Positions 1-6,910 of a DNA stretch of 10,631 nucleotides are shown piece after piece. The stretch comes from Betaproteobacteria bacterium UBA6910 (GTDB lineage: Bacteria; Pseudomonadota; Gammaproteobacteria; Burkholderiales; UBA6910). The translations under genes and the position numbers were made by a program. Every line of letters starts with the position of its first letter. Position 1 is the stretch's first letter. The stretch covers positions 1 through 10,631 of the forward strand of contig DKBC01000008.1 of the NCBI GenBank assembly GCA_002451065.1, written 5' to 3'. A model generated the notes under the pieces. The model searched no databases. It saw only the letters and a list, made by a program, of their open reading frames with translations, and was not told the DNA's origin.

Positions 1-153
1 GACGAACAGGCTCACGCCGAAGAATGGCCCGATCACCCGGGATCCCAGGACCTCGATCACCATGATCAGCGCGCCGCAAATCACCGCGGTGACCAGAAGG
101 AACAGCAGGAATTTGGGGGAACCTTCGTGCCGCATGGGAGTGGGCAGCATCAT
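1..153 (-). CDS. Fused MFS/spermidine synthase-like membrane protein, N-terminal fragment (partial)
   Basis: The minus strand is open from an ATG at 153 to the left edge, giving 51 residues with no stop, so the gene is cut by the window. A short polar start (MMLPTPMRHEGSPK) is followed by a hydrophobic helix (about residues 15-33) and the stretch EVLGSRVIGPFFGVSLF (34-50). That stretch resembles the first membrane segments of bacterial fused MFS/spermidine synthase-like proteins, in which a transporter-like membrane domain precedes a spermidine-synthase-type Rossmann domain. The second domain would lie outside the window and cannot be confirmed. The ATG at 153 follows an in-frame stop; a second ATG at 150 and one at 135 are alternatives, and no strong Shine-Dalgarno is visible. 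It lies 46 bases after the glycosyltransferase stop, so co-transcription is likely. The family call rests on about 30 residues. Confidence 0.6.
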   Translation of the reverse strand, partial: MMLPTPMRHEGSPKFLLFLLVTAVICGALIMVIEVLGSRVIGPFFGVSLFV

Positions 154-199
154 AGCGGATGAAGTCCGCCCGCGTCACGCCGGGACCGCCACCCCCACG

Positions 200-1942
200 T
201 CACGCCTTGTCATCAACCATCGTCGAATACGCCCCCTCGAGTTGCGCGGCGAGCCCCCGGCCGTCGGTCAGCACCGACCCCGCCAGGCGCTGCCGCAGCG
301 ACCCTCGCAACTCCTGCAGGCGTTGAGTATCCAGCGCTGTGGCCACGGCGGCTTCCACGTATGCATCCCGTGAACCCGCGACGAAGTCGTCGAGCGCGAC
401 CTGGGACAGAATGCAGCGGCCCATGCGGGAAGCCCGGCGATCTCCCGCCAGGGTCAGCACCGGTACGCCCATCCAGAGGGCGTTCAGCGTGCTCATGTGA
501 CCATTCCACGGCCATGGGTCAAGGCACAGGTGGGTCTCCGACAGCAGCCGCAGGTGCTCCGCGAGGGGACTGGTCGCGTGGAATTCCAGCCGCTCCTCGC
601 CGATGCCGTGGGCCCCGAAGCGCGCGCCGAGGTCGCGCCGCACGCCCTCGTCGCCGAGGGCCCTGGTCTGCATTACCAGCACCGAGTCCGGCACCCGCGC
701 CAGGATACGGGACCAGACGGCGATCACGTCGTCATTCATCTTGCGCAGGTTGTTGAACGCACCGAAGCGGAACGCTCCGCCTCGCGGGGGCTGCGCCACC
801 GGCGGCGCATCCTCGGGCGGCGAATAACAGAACGCGGGACGGTTCAGGCGTATCAGGTGCTCGCTGTACCATGCGTTCCCCTCCTGCGGCGGATCGAAAC
901 CCGCATCCGAAATCGCGAAATCCATGGCCGGTAGTCCCGTCGTCCCCGGGTAACCTAGCCAGGCACCCTGCACCGGCGCGGCGCGCGCCCCGAACACGGC
1001 GAGCCGGTTGCCGGACAGATGTCCGGACAGATCCATCAGCACGTCGATTTCATCAGCCCGCACAAGGCTTGCCACGCCGGCGTCCGGCATTCCCGCGACC
1101 GCGCGCCACACGAGGCCCTCGATTCCACGCAACCGCTCCGTGAGCGCGTCGCCGCCGCCGGCGTCGTGGTACATAAACACCTCCACCCGCGCCCGGTCGT
1201 GATGGCCGATCACCGGTTCGATCAGGAATCCCACCGGATGCGCCCGGAAGTCTGGAGAGAGATAGCCCACCCGGATCCGCTTCCGCCCCCCGGACATGCG
1301 CCGCCCGGATGCCTGCGACGGGAAGCGCCGGCCCCATTGCCGGTGGAGTTCGAAAATCTCGTCCCGCGTCCGGGCCGGATCGTAGTGCAGCAGGGACAGG
1401 AAATTGCTCCATCCCACGCGATGATCGGGGGCGAGTTGCAGCAGCGACTGAAGGCTATCCAGGGCTTGCGGCACGCGGGCCTGGTCCGCCTGGGCGTTGG
1501 CGAGCTGAATCAGCGCGTAGCTTGCCGCCTCAGGATGCGTCTTCAGTACCCCCGCCACCAGGGCCTCGGCCTCCGTCGGCTGCCCCCGTGCCACCAGCAA
1601 AGCGGCAAGATTGTTCGCCGCCTGGGGCAGTTGGGGATCGATGGCAAGGGCCTCCCGGAACGCCGCCTCGGCCTCGTCCCCGCGTCCCAGCATCTTGAGC
1701 GCGAGACCGAGGTTGGTGCGAATCATCGCCGAACCGGGCCCGATCTCGGCAGCCTTCCGCAGCGTCGCCACCGCCTCCGGCAGCGCGCCGCCCAGGGCCT
1801 GCGCGGTGCCGAGCAGGTAGGTCGCGTCCAGGTGGCGCGGCGAAACCTTGAGCACATCCTTGAACAGGCGGATCGCGAGGGGGAGATCTCCCGCGGCCTG
1901 GGCCTGCTGGGCACGCTTGAAGAGCTTCTCCGGAGACTTCAT
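200..1942 (-). CDS. TPR-repeat protein O-GlcNAc transferase-like glycosyltransferase (SPINDLY type, GT41)
   Basis: This 580-residue protein has about five tetratricopeptide repeats (residues 5-175) and a C-terminal GT41 glycosyltransferase region (222-575). GT41 enzymes transfer a sugar from a nucleotide-sugar donor to Ser/Thr of proteins; bacterial members are often cytoplasmic and of unknown target. Visible hallmarks are GYLSPDFRAHPVGF with His235 (the catalytic-region His of OGT), DLSGHLSGNRL (304-313), WLGYPGTTG (328-336), FGAFNNLRKM with Lys401 (the lysine that contacts UDP in OGT), and NGHMSTLNALWMGVPVLTLAG (480-500), which closes the donor pocket. All key positions appear intact and the length is normal for a bacterial member. 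The start at 1942 begins TPR-like sequence directly; the upstream GGGGGAA is only a modest ribosome binding site. It lies 98 bases after the hydrolase gene and 46 before the membrane protein, on the same strand. Donor sugar and substrate cannot be read from the sequence. Confidence 0.93.
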   Translation of the reverse strand: MKSPEKLFKRAQQAQAAGDLPLAIRLFKDVLKVSPRHLDATYLLGTAQALGGALPEAVATLRKAAEIGPGSAMIRTNLGLALKMLGRGDEAEAAFREALAIDPQLPQAANNLAALLVARGQPTEAEALVAGVLKTHPEAASYALIQLANAQADQARVPQALDSLQSLLQLAPDHRVGWSNFLSLLHYDPARTRDEIFELHRQWGRRFPSQASGRRMSGGRKRIRVGYLSPDFRAHPVGFLIEPVIGHHDRARVEVFMYHDAGGGDALTERLRGIEGLVWRAVAGMPDAGVASLVRADEIDVLMDLSGHLSGNRLAVFGARAAPVQGAWLGYPGTTGLPAMDFAISDAGFDPPQEGNAWYSEHLIRLNRPAFCYSPPEDAPPVAQPPRGGAFRFGAFNNLRKMNDDVIAVWSRILARVPDSVLVMQTRALGDEGVRRDLGARFGAHGIGEERLEFHATSPLAEHLRLLSETHLCLDPWPWNGHMSTLNALWMGVPVLTLAGDRRASRMGRCILSQVALDDFVAGSRDAYVEAAVATALDTQRLQELRGSLRQRLAGSVLTDGRGLAAQLEGAYSTMVDDKA

Positions 1943-2040
1943 GAATCGGCGTTCCCCCGGGCGGGAGCGCGTGCCCGGTCCCGCGGTCCGCGCGGTTCAG
2001 CGGTTTGCCGGGAATACGAGGGCAAGGTCCCTCCGAGCCC

Positions 2041-3363
2041 TTACCTTGGCTGCAACTTCAGCGGCGGGTCCCACTTCCTGACCCCCGGTGCCGGCCGGCC
2101 CCAGGTATTGCCCCTGCTATCGGGCCGCCCGGTAAAGTGGCGCACGATCAGCCGGTGCAGCATGTCCATGTTCGGCAGAATGCCGTGGAAGCCCGCCACG
2201 CTCGTCACCACCCGGTCGGGAATCTCGAAGTAGCCGAAGTCCTCCGGGGCAACGCACACCAGGTTGGACAGGTCGAGGAACGAAGGAATCGCTCCCTCGA
2301 AGGGAACGGTGCCGTCGCCCGTGATCCGGCTCTTTACCGCGTCCTTCCCGTCCCCCCACTGGTTGTCGCGGTAGAGGATCTCCCGGCCCCTCTTGTCCAC
2401 CCCCTTCGACCCCAGGTCAAACTCCGGTCCCTTGCGGGTGGACAGCACCCGCATCCTGATCCGGGTCTTGGTGTTCACCCCCACCACGCAAAGCCAGTCT
2501 GCCGCTCCGAGGCCCGCGCTCTCCAGCTTGAAGCCGTCCGTTCTCGCGCGGTACCTGCGGGCCGTCTCCAGCATGCCCGAGAACAGCTCCGCGGCCTGCT
2601 CCTTCCTGTTGCGCTTGCTCACGGCGTGCAACCGCACGTACTCCTCCAGGGTCTCGACGATGGTGGGCTGCCAGGTGCCCGGATTGAACAGGGTCCGGGG
2701 AAGGGCCGGATCGATTTCCACCCCCGCGCAGGTTGGAAGCAGGTGGTAGAGGGCGGGCGTGATGCGGGCGGCTTCCCGCTCCCGGGAACTCGGCGCATCG
2801 GTGCCGAGGGTGGCGGTTCCGGTAACCACCTTGATCAGGGCCTCGAAGGCGCCCCGGTACGGCGTCGCCAGGGTCGCGACCTTGCCGACCCGCGCCTTCT
2901 TGCCGAATTTCGCCACGTAGCCGGTGACGATGAGCCCACCCATGGAGTGCCCCACCAGGTTCACCTTCGGATCGTCGGCGTATCCCTGGTCGAAGTAATG
3001 CTTCATCAGCTTGGTCCGCTCGATGACTTCGTCGATGAACGCAGCGAGCTCGGCTTCCAGGGTCTCCAGGGGATGCCGCCAGTCATAACCAAAGGGGTAC
3101 ACGGGCACCGCCTGATCCTCCCGGGTGCGCAGGTTGTAACGCAGCTCCTCCACCAGCTCACGGTAGGCGATCTCGAAGATCTGGTCGCGTCGCACCCGCG
3201 CCGGCTCGGTCGCCTCATAGCGGATGTCGTCGGGATGCAGCGAGACGCGCTCGTATTCCTTTCGCAGCACCGACCACACGATCTCCGGCGGCAACGCGTA
3301 CTCGTCCCGCAAATAGGTCGCGGTAATTCCGGGAACGACGATCACCGGATTGGGCAACGGCAT
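2041..3363 (-). CDS. LCAT-like alpha/beta hydrolase (putative lipase/acyltransferase)
   Basis: This 440-residue protein has an alpha/beta-hydrolase layout close to the lecithin:cholesterol acyltransferase family. It opens with NPVIVVPGITATYLRD (5-20), an oxyanion-side beta strand near the N-terminus. VYPFGYDWRHP (88-98) corresponds to the FPYDWR block of LCAT-like enzymes. The nucleophile elbow is NLVGHSMGGL with Ser140. Asp350 in the GDGTVP motif and His393 in GFHGILPNMDML complete a believable Ser-Asp-His triad. No signal peptide or membrane helix is seen, so the protein is probably cytoplasmic unless exported by a non-Sec route. The start is fixed by a strong Shine-Dalgarno (AAAGGAGGA, 3369-3377) six bases upstream. 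It lies 204 bases downstream of the TIR gene on the same strand. The likely activity is ester hydrolysis or acyl transfer on a lipid; the actual substrate is unknown. Confidence 0.85.
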   Translation of the reverse strand: MPLPNPVIVVPGITATYLRDEYALPPEIVWSVLRKEYERVSLHPDDIRYEATEPARVRRDQIFEIAYRELVEELRYNLRTREDQAVPVYPFGYDWRHPLETLEAELAAFIDEVIERTKLMKHYFDQGYADDPKVNLVGHSMGGLIVTGYVAKFGKKARVGKVATLATPYRGAFEALIKVVTGTATLGTDAPSSREREAARITPALYHLLPTCAGVEIDPALPRTLFNPGTWQPTIVETLEEYVRLHAVSKRNRKEQAAELFSGMLETARRYRARTDGFKLESAGLGAADWLCVVGVNTKTRIRMRVLSTRKGPEFDLGSKGVDKRGREILYRDNQWGDGKDAVKSRITGDGTVPFEGAIPSFLDLSNLVCVAPEDFGYFEIPDRVVTSVAGFHGILPNMDMLHRLIVRHFTGRPDSRGNTWGRPAPGVRKWDPPLKLQPR

Positions 3364-3368
3364 TTGAA

Positions 3369-3377
3369 TCCTCCTTT
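3369..3377 (-). promoter_or_regulatory. Strong Shine-Dalgarno of the LCAT-like hydrolase
   Basis: Read on the minus strand this is AAAGGAGGA, close to the full anti-16S complement, with six bases between GGAGG and the ATG at 3363. It fixes the start of the hydrolase and suggests efficient translation. Confidence 0.8.
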
Positions 3378-3567
3378 ATCGAGAACCGCGAGTCGCTCTA
3401 CCGGCGCTTGAGTGCGGCGCAGGCAGCAGCATATGTCCGCGTCTTCAGGTTGTCGAGACCGGAACGCGCCCGCCCCTTCCCGCCCGGCCGAAGACATGCC
3501 GCACAAACGCCCTCCCCCGTGTTCCCGCCGATCGCCAAGGCACCGTCCCGCTCCTCCGCGTCCCCGA

Positions 3568-4623
3568 CTATTGGCCCCATTCCGTGACCAGTTTTCGCGG
3601 TGGCCGCCTGATGGTTTCCGAGATCATCTGCGCGAGGCTCTTGATCCCAAGGTCGGAGGTCAGCATGATCTTGTCCCCGAGCTGGGGATACATGGCGATC
3701 ACCCGGTCTGGCTTGATCTCGTGTAGCACCACCACCATCCGCTTCAGCAGCAGCCTCTCCCACTCGTACTCCGTCCACTTGCGCCCGAAGTAATCCTCGC
3801 TCACCACCGCGACACCGAACGGGCAGGCATTGAGCCCCATGTCTATGCTCTGCCGCAGCGAATCACCCGCCGCCAGGGCCGCCGCGTCGAACCATACCCT
3901 CAGGCCCCGGGTGCCCAGTTCCCGCGCCAGGCTCTCCGCAAGCTCCCGCTGCGCTCTCTGGTAACTGATGAATACGTCCCAGCGCTTCTCGGAGATCCAA
4001 TATGCCTCGTAGTTGTGAATGATCACCCCATACTCCGACGCATTCACGGGCAGACTCAGCTTGTCCCAATCCTCCCAGTCCTTCACGTTGGGCATCCGCG
4101 GCAGCGCGAAGTGCACCCCGCGCTCACCCAGGTCTCGTTCCAGCTCCGTCGAGACCTCCCCGCGCTTGATGTCCACGTACTGGAAATCTGCGCCGCCGAA
4201 GTCGCATCCGGAGAAGTTGCAGTTGTAGAAATGCGCGTGATGGAGCTTCTCGGGTTGAATCACGGCGCCCACGAAAGACGTGTGCCGAACCTTCCACAGG
4301 TACGACTCGACGCCGGTAAGGCGCACCGCATCCATGCAGCACTTGCTGAGATCCGTGCCCTTCAGCTCCGCGCCATGCATGTCGGCGCCGCGCAGATCCA
4401 CCAGCGTGGCGGAAACTCCGTTGAACCGCGCCTTCGTCATCGAGCACCCGGCCAGGTTCACGTCCACGAGCCGCGTCCCGTCGAAGTTCGTGGCGGCGAA
4501 GTTCACCCCCGCAAGGCTGGCGCTCCGGATCTCCACGTGGGAAAGATCCATGGTCTCCCCGCGGCGGCGATTCCATTCGCCCGCCCCGGCGCAGAGAAGA
4601 TCGACGTGTTCCTGCTTGGCCAT
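3568..4623 (-). CDS. Pentapeptide-repeat protein with C-terminal TIR domain
   Basis: This 351-residue protein has two parts. Residues 1-24 (with EHVDLL and GEWNRRRGE) are the usual lead-in of pentapeptide-repeat proteins. Residues 25-153 carry pentapeptide repeats, with aromatic or Leu centres such as VNFAATNFDGTRLVDVNL and CNFSGCDFGGADF, which should fold as a right-handed beta-helix. After a linker (154-213), a TIR domain starts at KRWDVFISY (213-221). It continues with GLRVWFDAAALAAGDSLRQS (240-259), equivalent to the BB-loop region, and ends near residue 340. Trp283 and Glu287 in KWTEYEWERLL match the conserved position of the catalytic glutamate of NAD-cleaving TIR domains. The start at 4623 has GAGGAG about three bases upstream. 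No membrane segment is visible. The likely role is NAD+ consumption or signalling, in defence or self-intoxication; that is inference. No known partner (ThsA, SLOG, STING, Ago) is adjacent. Confidence 0.9.
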   Translation of the reverse strand: MAKQEHVDLLCAGAGEWNRRRGETMDLSHVEIRSASLAGVNFAATNFDGTRLVDVNLAGCSMTKARFNGVSATLVDLRGADMHGAELKGTDLSKCCMDAVRLTGVESYLWKVRHTSFVGAVIQPEKLHHAHFYNCNFSGCDFGGADFQYVDIKRGEVSTELERDLGERGVHFALPRMPNVKDWEDWDKLSLPVNASEYGVIIHNYEAYWISEKRWDVFISYQRAQRELAESLARELGTRGLRVWFDAAALAAGDSLRQSIDMGLNACPFGVAVVSEDYFGRKWTEYEWERLLLKRMVVVLHEIKPDRVIAMYPQLGDKIMLTSDLGIKSLAQMISETIRRPPRKLVTEWGQ

Positions 4624-5004
4624 GGCTCCTCAGAGCCTAGCACCATCCGATGCCGTTGAGGCTGCAACACAAGCAGATGCAAGGACGACGGCGCGGCGGG
4701 GAGAGCCTGATCCGCATCGGCTTCGGCCAGACAGCCCCCGCGCTGCGCCTCGACGAGCAAGACTCGGCCGGTCAGGAGCCCAGCCAGGCGCGCGGCGATC
4801 CGCGCCATTGACGCACGCAACCCTGCCCCACTCAAAGCCGCGCCCCGGGAAGGAGCGGCCCGCCCTGTCCATGCTGCGATATGCCCCATCGAGCACCAGC
4901 CAGTCCGGGTGCACGGGAACGGATGCGGCGCCGGCTCCCGTAACTGTGCAACGGGCACCCGGCGGCGTATCCTTCGTCCTCTGTCGCTCCGCCTCGGAGG
5001 TCTT
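4624..5004. other. Intergenic stretch without a convincing gene (divergent promoter region)
   Basis: These 381 bases separate the divergently transcribed TIR gene and DUF1993 gene, so both promoters should lie here. Open frames cross it on both strands (for example minus 4958 to 4503 and plus 4280 to 5044), but their translations are low-complexity and rich in Arg, Pro, Ala and Ser. None has a domain-like pattern, and the longer ones overlap well-supported genes. I saw no clear sigma-70 hexamer pair, terminator or RNA structure. Confidence 0.5.
4996..5000 (+). promoter_or_regulatory. Shine-Dalgarno setting the DUF1993 start
   Basis: GGAGG lies four bases before the ATG at 5005. It supports that start over the longer in-frame extension beginning at 4909, whose extra 32 residues are Arg/Gly-rich and unlike the family. 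Confidence 0.75.
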
Positions 5005-5514
5005 ATGTCAAACCCGGTTTACGATCTTACGATCGCCCCCATGATGCGTTCCTTGAAGAACCTCGACGCCATCGTCAGCAAGGCCGAGCAGCACGTCAGG
5101 GCCGATAAGGATCTCGATGAAGCCACGCTGGTGCAGGCGCGTTTGTATCCGAACATGCGCCCATTCATTTTTCAGATCCGGGTCGCCACCGACACGGCCA
5201 AAGGCGCTGCCGCACGTTTGTCGGGTAACGCGGTGCCTTCCTGGTCCGATGAGGAGAGCAACTTTGCCCAGGTCCACGAGCGCTTGGGCAAGGCCATCGA
5301 CTATCTGTCCGGATTCAAGCCCGAAGATTTTCAAGACGCAGTGGAGCGCCCCATCGAGTTGAAGCTGGGACCAAGCACCGTGCATTTCACCGGTCTGGAC
5401 TACATCACGGATTTCGTCATCCCCAATTTCTACTTCCACGTCACCACCGCCTACAACATCCTGCGGCACAATGGCGTGGCGATCGGCAAACGCGATTTTC
5501 TCGGGGCACACTGA
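5005..5514 (+). CDS. DUF1993 family protein
   Basis: This 169-residue protein matches the DUF1993 pattern along its whole length. It has an N-terminal helix with MMRSLKNLDAIVSKAEQH (13-30), then ARLYPNMRPFIFQIRVATD (45-63), RLSGNAVP (71-78), a central FAQVHERLGKAIDYL (87-101), and the family-typical end PNFYFHVTTAYNILRHNGVAIG (140-161) followed by KRDFLG. DUF1993 proteins are small, mostly helical, cytoplasmic proteins related to the DinB-like fold; their biochemical role is unknown. No signal peptide or membrane helix is seen. The His in FYFHVTTAY and the His in RHNGV are candidate metal ligands by analogy with DinB-like proteins, which is inference only. It is the first of four plus-strand genes, with a 249-base gap to the GYD gene, so it may be a separate transcript. 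Confidence 0.9.
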   Translation: MSNPVYDLTIAPMMRSLKNLDAIVSKAEQHVRADKDLDEATLVQARLYPNMRPFIFQIRVATDTAKGAAARLSGNAVPSWSDEESNFAQVHERLGKAIDYLSGFKPEDFQDAVERPIELKLGPSTVHFTGLDYITDFVIPNFYFHVTTAYNILRHNGVAIGKRDFLGAH

Positions 5515-5763
5515 GCATCTGCCGTCCGCGGACCGCGGTTCGCACTCCCGGCTCTCAGGGCGAAAACCCCGGAGCAAACGCAGCGGGCGGCACGCGCCCT
5601 CTATCAGCACATTGGTACACGCCAGACACTGCCGCACTCTTCTGGCCCGCCGGTTGCCGGTGGCCTATGATGAGGGCGTACTGCCTCAAGCCAGCGTTAC
5701 GGGGCCGCCGCTGACCCATTCGATGTTGGACCAAGTCCCCTGCACCTCAAATGGAGAAAGGTC

Positions 5764-6057
5764 ATGCCCACGTACATTGCGCTTTCCAGCTTTACCGACC
5801 AGGGTATTCGCGGCGTCAAGGACACCACGAAGCGCGCCGACGCCGTCAAGGAGGCCGCCAAGAAGTTCGGCGCCAGCATGACCCAGATCTATTGGACACT
5901 GGGTCACTATGACCTGGTCGCGATCATCGAGGCGCCCGACGACCAATCGGCAACCGCATTCGCATTGGCCATCGGAGCAGCGGGAAACATACGCACGCAG
6001 ACCCTGCGCGCCTTCTCCAGGGACGAAATGAACGGAATCCTCGGCAAGTTGGGTTAG
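5764..6057 (+). CDS. GYD domain-containing protein
   Basis: This 97-residue protein has the layout of the GYD family, small ferredoxin-like-fold proteins of unknown function related to the dimeric alpha/beta-barrel group. The defining motif appears as GHYD (47-50) in YWTLGHYDLVAIIEAPDD, where His replaces or is inserted before the usual Gly-Tyr-Asp. Other family marks are the start MPTYIALSSFTDQGIRGVKD, the central helix RADAVKEAAKKFGA (24-37) and the late NIRTQTLRAFSRDEM (75-89). The length is exactly that of a single-domain member. A Shine-Dalgarno (GGAG, 5753-5756) lies seven bases upstream of the ATG. It is cytoplasmic with no export signal. The 5515-5763 gap before it contains the palindrome GTCCGCGGAC (5524-5533) and a TATGAT (5666-5671) without a convincing -35 partner. 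Confidence 0.9.
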   Translation: MPTYIALSSFTDQGIRGVKDTTKRADAVKEAAKKFGASMTQIYWTLGHYDLVAIIEAPDDQSATAFALAIGAAGNIRTQTLRAFSRDEMNGILGKLG

Positions 6058-6080
6058 CGGCACCCGACCCTGGCTGTGGA

Positions 6081-6097
6081 GGTCTAATTGATAGACC
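6081..6097 (+). other. Small hairpin after the GYD gene
   Basis: GGTCTA (6081-6086) and TAGACC (6092-6097) form a six-base-pair stem with loop ATTGA. There is no T-run after it, so it is not a standard intrinsic terminator. A second six-base-pair hairpin, GGTCCC/GGGACC with loop CTCA, lies at 6226-6241 in the same gap. Functions are unknown and either could be chance in GC-rich DNA. Confidence 0.3.
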
Positions 6098-6305
6098 ATG
6101 GCCGGCGCACCATGACCGGACGCCGCCCTCACCCACGGTTCTCCGGGACGTTGCCCCCGCCTACACGCCTTAAGGGGCAGCACGCGGGCTATGAACTTCC
6201 CTTCCGGCATCGAGGGCGGGAGCGAGGTCCCCTCAGGGACCCGCGAACCGCATATTCCTCTCACCCAGATGCCGTCGAGCGCTTATCACCGGTAGGAGAA
6301 GATCC

Positions 6306-6809
6306 ATGGCTTTGAATGCTTATTTGAGACTCAAGGGGGAGACCCAGGGCGACATCAAGGGCTCCGTCACGCAAAAGGGCAGGCAGGGAAGCATCCTGGT
6401 GACCGGCGCGTCCCACGAGGTGCTCAGCCCGCGGGACGCCGCCAGCGGATTGCCGACGGGCAAGCGCCAGCACAAGCCCTTTGTCGTCTACAAGCCCGTG
6501 GACCGCAGCACCCCGCTGCTGTACACGGCGCTGATCAACAACGAGAACCTCACCCTGTGGGAGTTGCGCTTCTGGCGTCCCAAGCCCGCCGGGCGTTATG
6601 GCGTCGGGGTGGAGCAGAACCACTACACGGTCAGGCTCACCAACGCCGCGATCGCGAGCATCCGCTTGGTGATGCCGAACACGTTCGATCCGTCCAACGT
6701 CAGTGTGCCAGAATACGAGGAGGTGTCATTCACCTACCAGAAGATCGAATGGACCTGGAACGACGGCGGCGTCACGGCCATGGACGACTGGCAGACCCCG
6801 GTCGTATAG
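6306..6809 (+). CDS. hcp: Hcp family type VI secretion system protein
   Basis: This 167-residue protein matches the Hcp/TssD family throughout. Hcp forms hexameric rings that stack into the inner tube of the type VI secretion apparatus and can carry small effectors. Visible family signatures are the start LNAYLRLKGETQGDIKGS (3-20), SHEVLSPRDAASGLPTGKRQ (36-55), the FVVYKPVDRSTPLLYTAL strand pair (59-76), and the very typical C-terminal EEVSFTYQKIEWTWNDGG (138-155) followed by AMDDW. The length is normal and no extra effector domain is fused. A Shine-Dalgarno (AGGAG, 6294-6298) is spaced seven bases from the ATG. No tssB, tssC, clpV, vgrG or other type VI gene is in the window, so this is an orphan hcp, perhaps serving a distant main cluster or carrying a local cargo. 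Confidence 0.95.
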   Translation: MALNAYLRLKGETQGDIKGSVTQKGRQGSILVTGASHEVLSPRDAASGLPTGKRQHKPFVVYKPVDRSTPLLYTALINNENLTLWELRFWRPKPAGRYGVGVEQNHYTVRLTNAAIASIRLVMPNTFDPSNVSVPEYEEVSFTYQKIEWTWNDGGVTAMDDWQTPVV

Positions 6810-6840
6810 GGTCCGGGCAGACCAACAGCGCTCCAGGCCC

Positions 6841-6862
6841 CGCCGCGACCGGCGACGCGGCG
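6841..6862 (+). other. GC-rich hairpin between hcp and the exported protein gene
   Basis: CGCCGCG (6841-6847) pairs perfectly with CGCGGCG (6856-6862) around an eight-base loop. It sits 32 bases after the hcp stop. No T-run follows, so it could be a 3' stabilising or processing structure rather than a terminator, or chance in GC-rich DNA. Confidence 0.3.
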
Positions 6863-6898
6863 CGGGCGCATCGTCATCCATCGCCATTGCACGAGACC

Positions 6899-6905
6899 GA
6901 GGAGG
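6899..6905 (+). promoter_or_regulatory. Shine-Dalgarno setting the exported protein start
   Basis: GAGGAGG lies five bases before the ATG at 6911. It selects this start over an in-frame extension that overlaps hcp, and the chosen start gives a clean signal peptide. Confidence 0.8.
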
Positions 6906-6910
6906 TAAGC

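Noticed and set aside
1019..2233. Long plus-strand open frame (404 codons) opposite the glycosyltransferase gene
   Set aside because: It is a GC-rich shadow of the minus-strand gene. Its translation is Arg/His/Pro-rich without domains, while the opposite strand has clear TPR and GT41 motifs.
2005..3411. Plus-strand open frame of 468 codons opposite the hydrolase gene
   Set aside because: The minus strand encodes a full Ser-Asp-His hydrolase with a strong Shine-Dalgarno. The plus frame has no recognisable motif.
5666..5671. TATGAT as a -10 box upstream of the GYD gene
   Set aside because: No acceptable -35 hexamer lies 16-18 bases upstream, so a promoter call is not supported.
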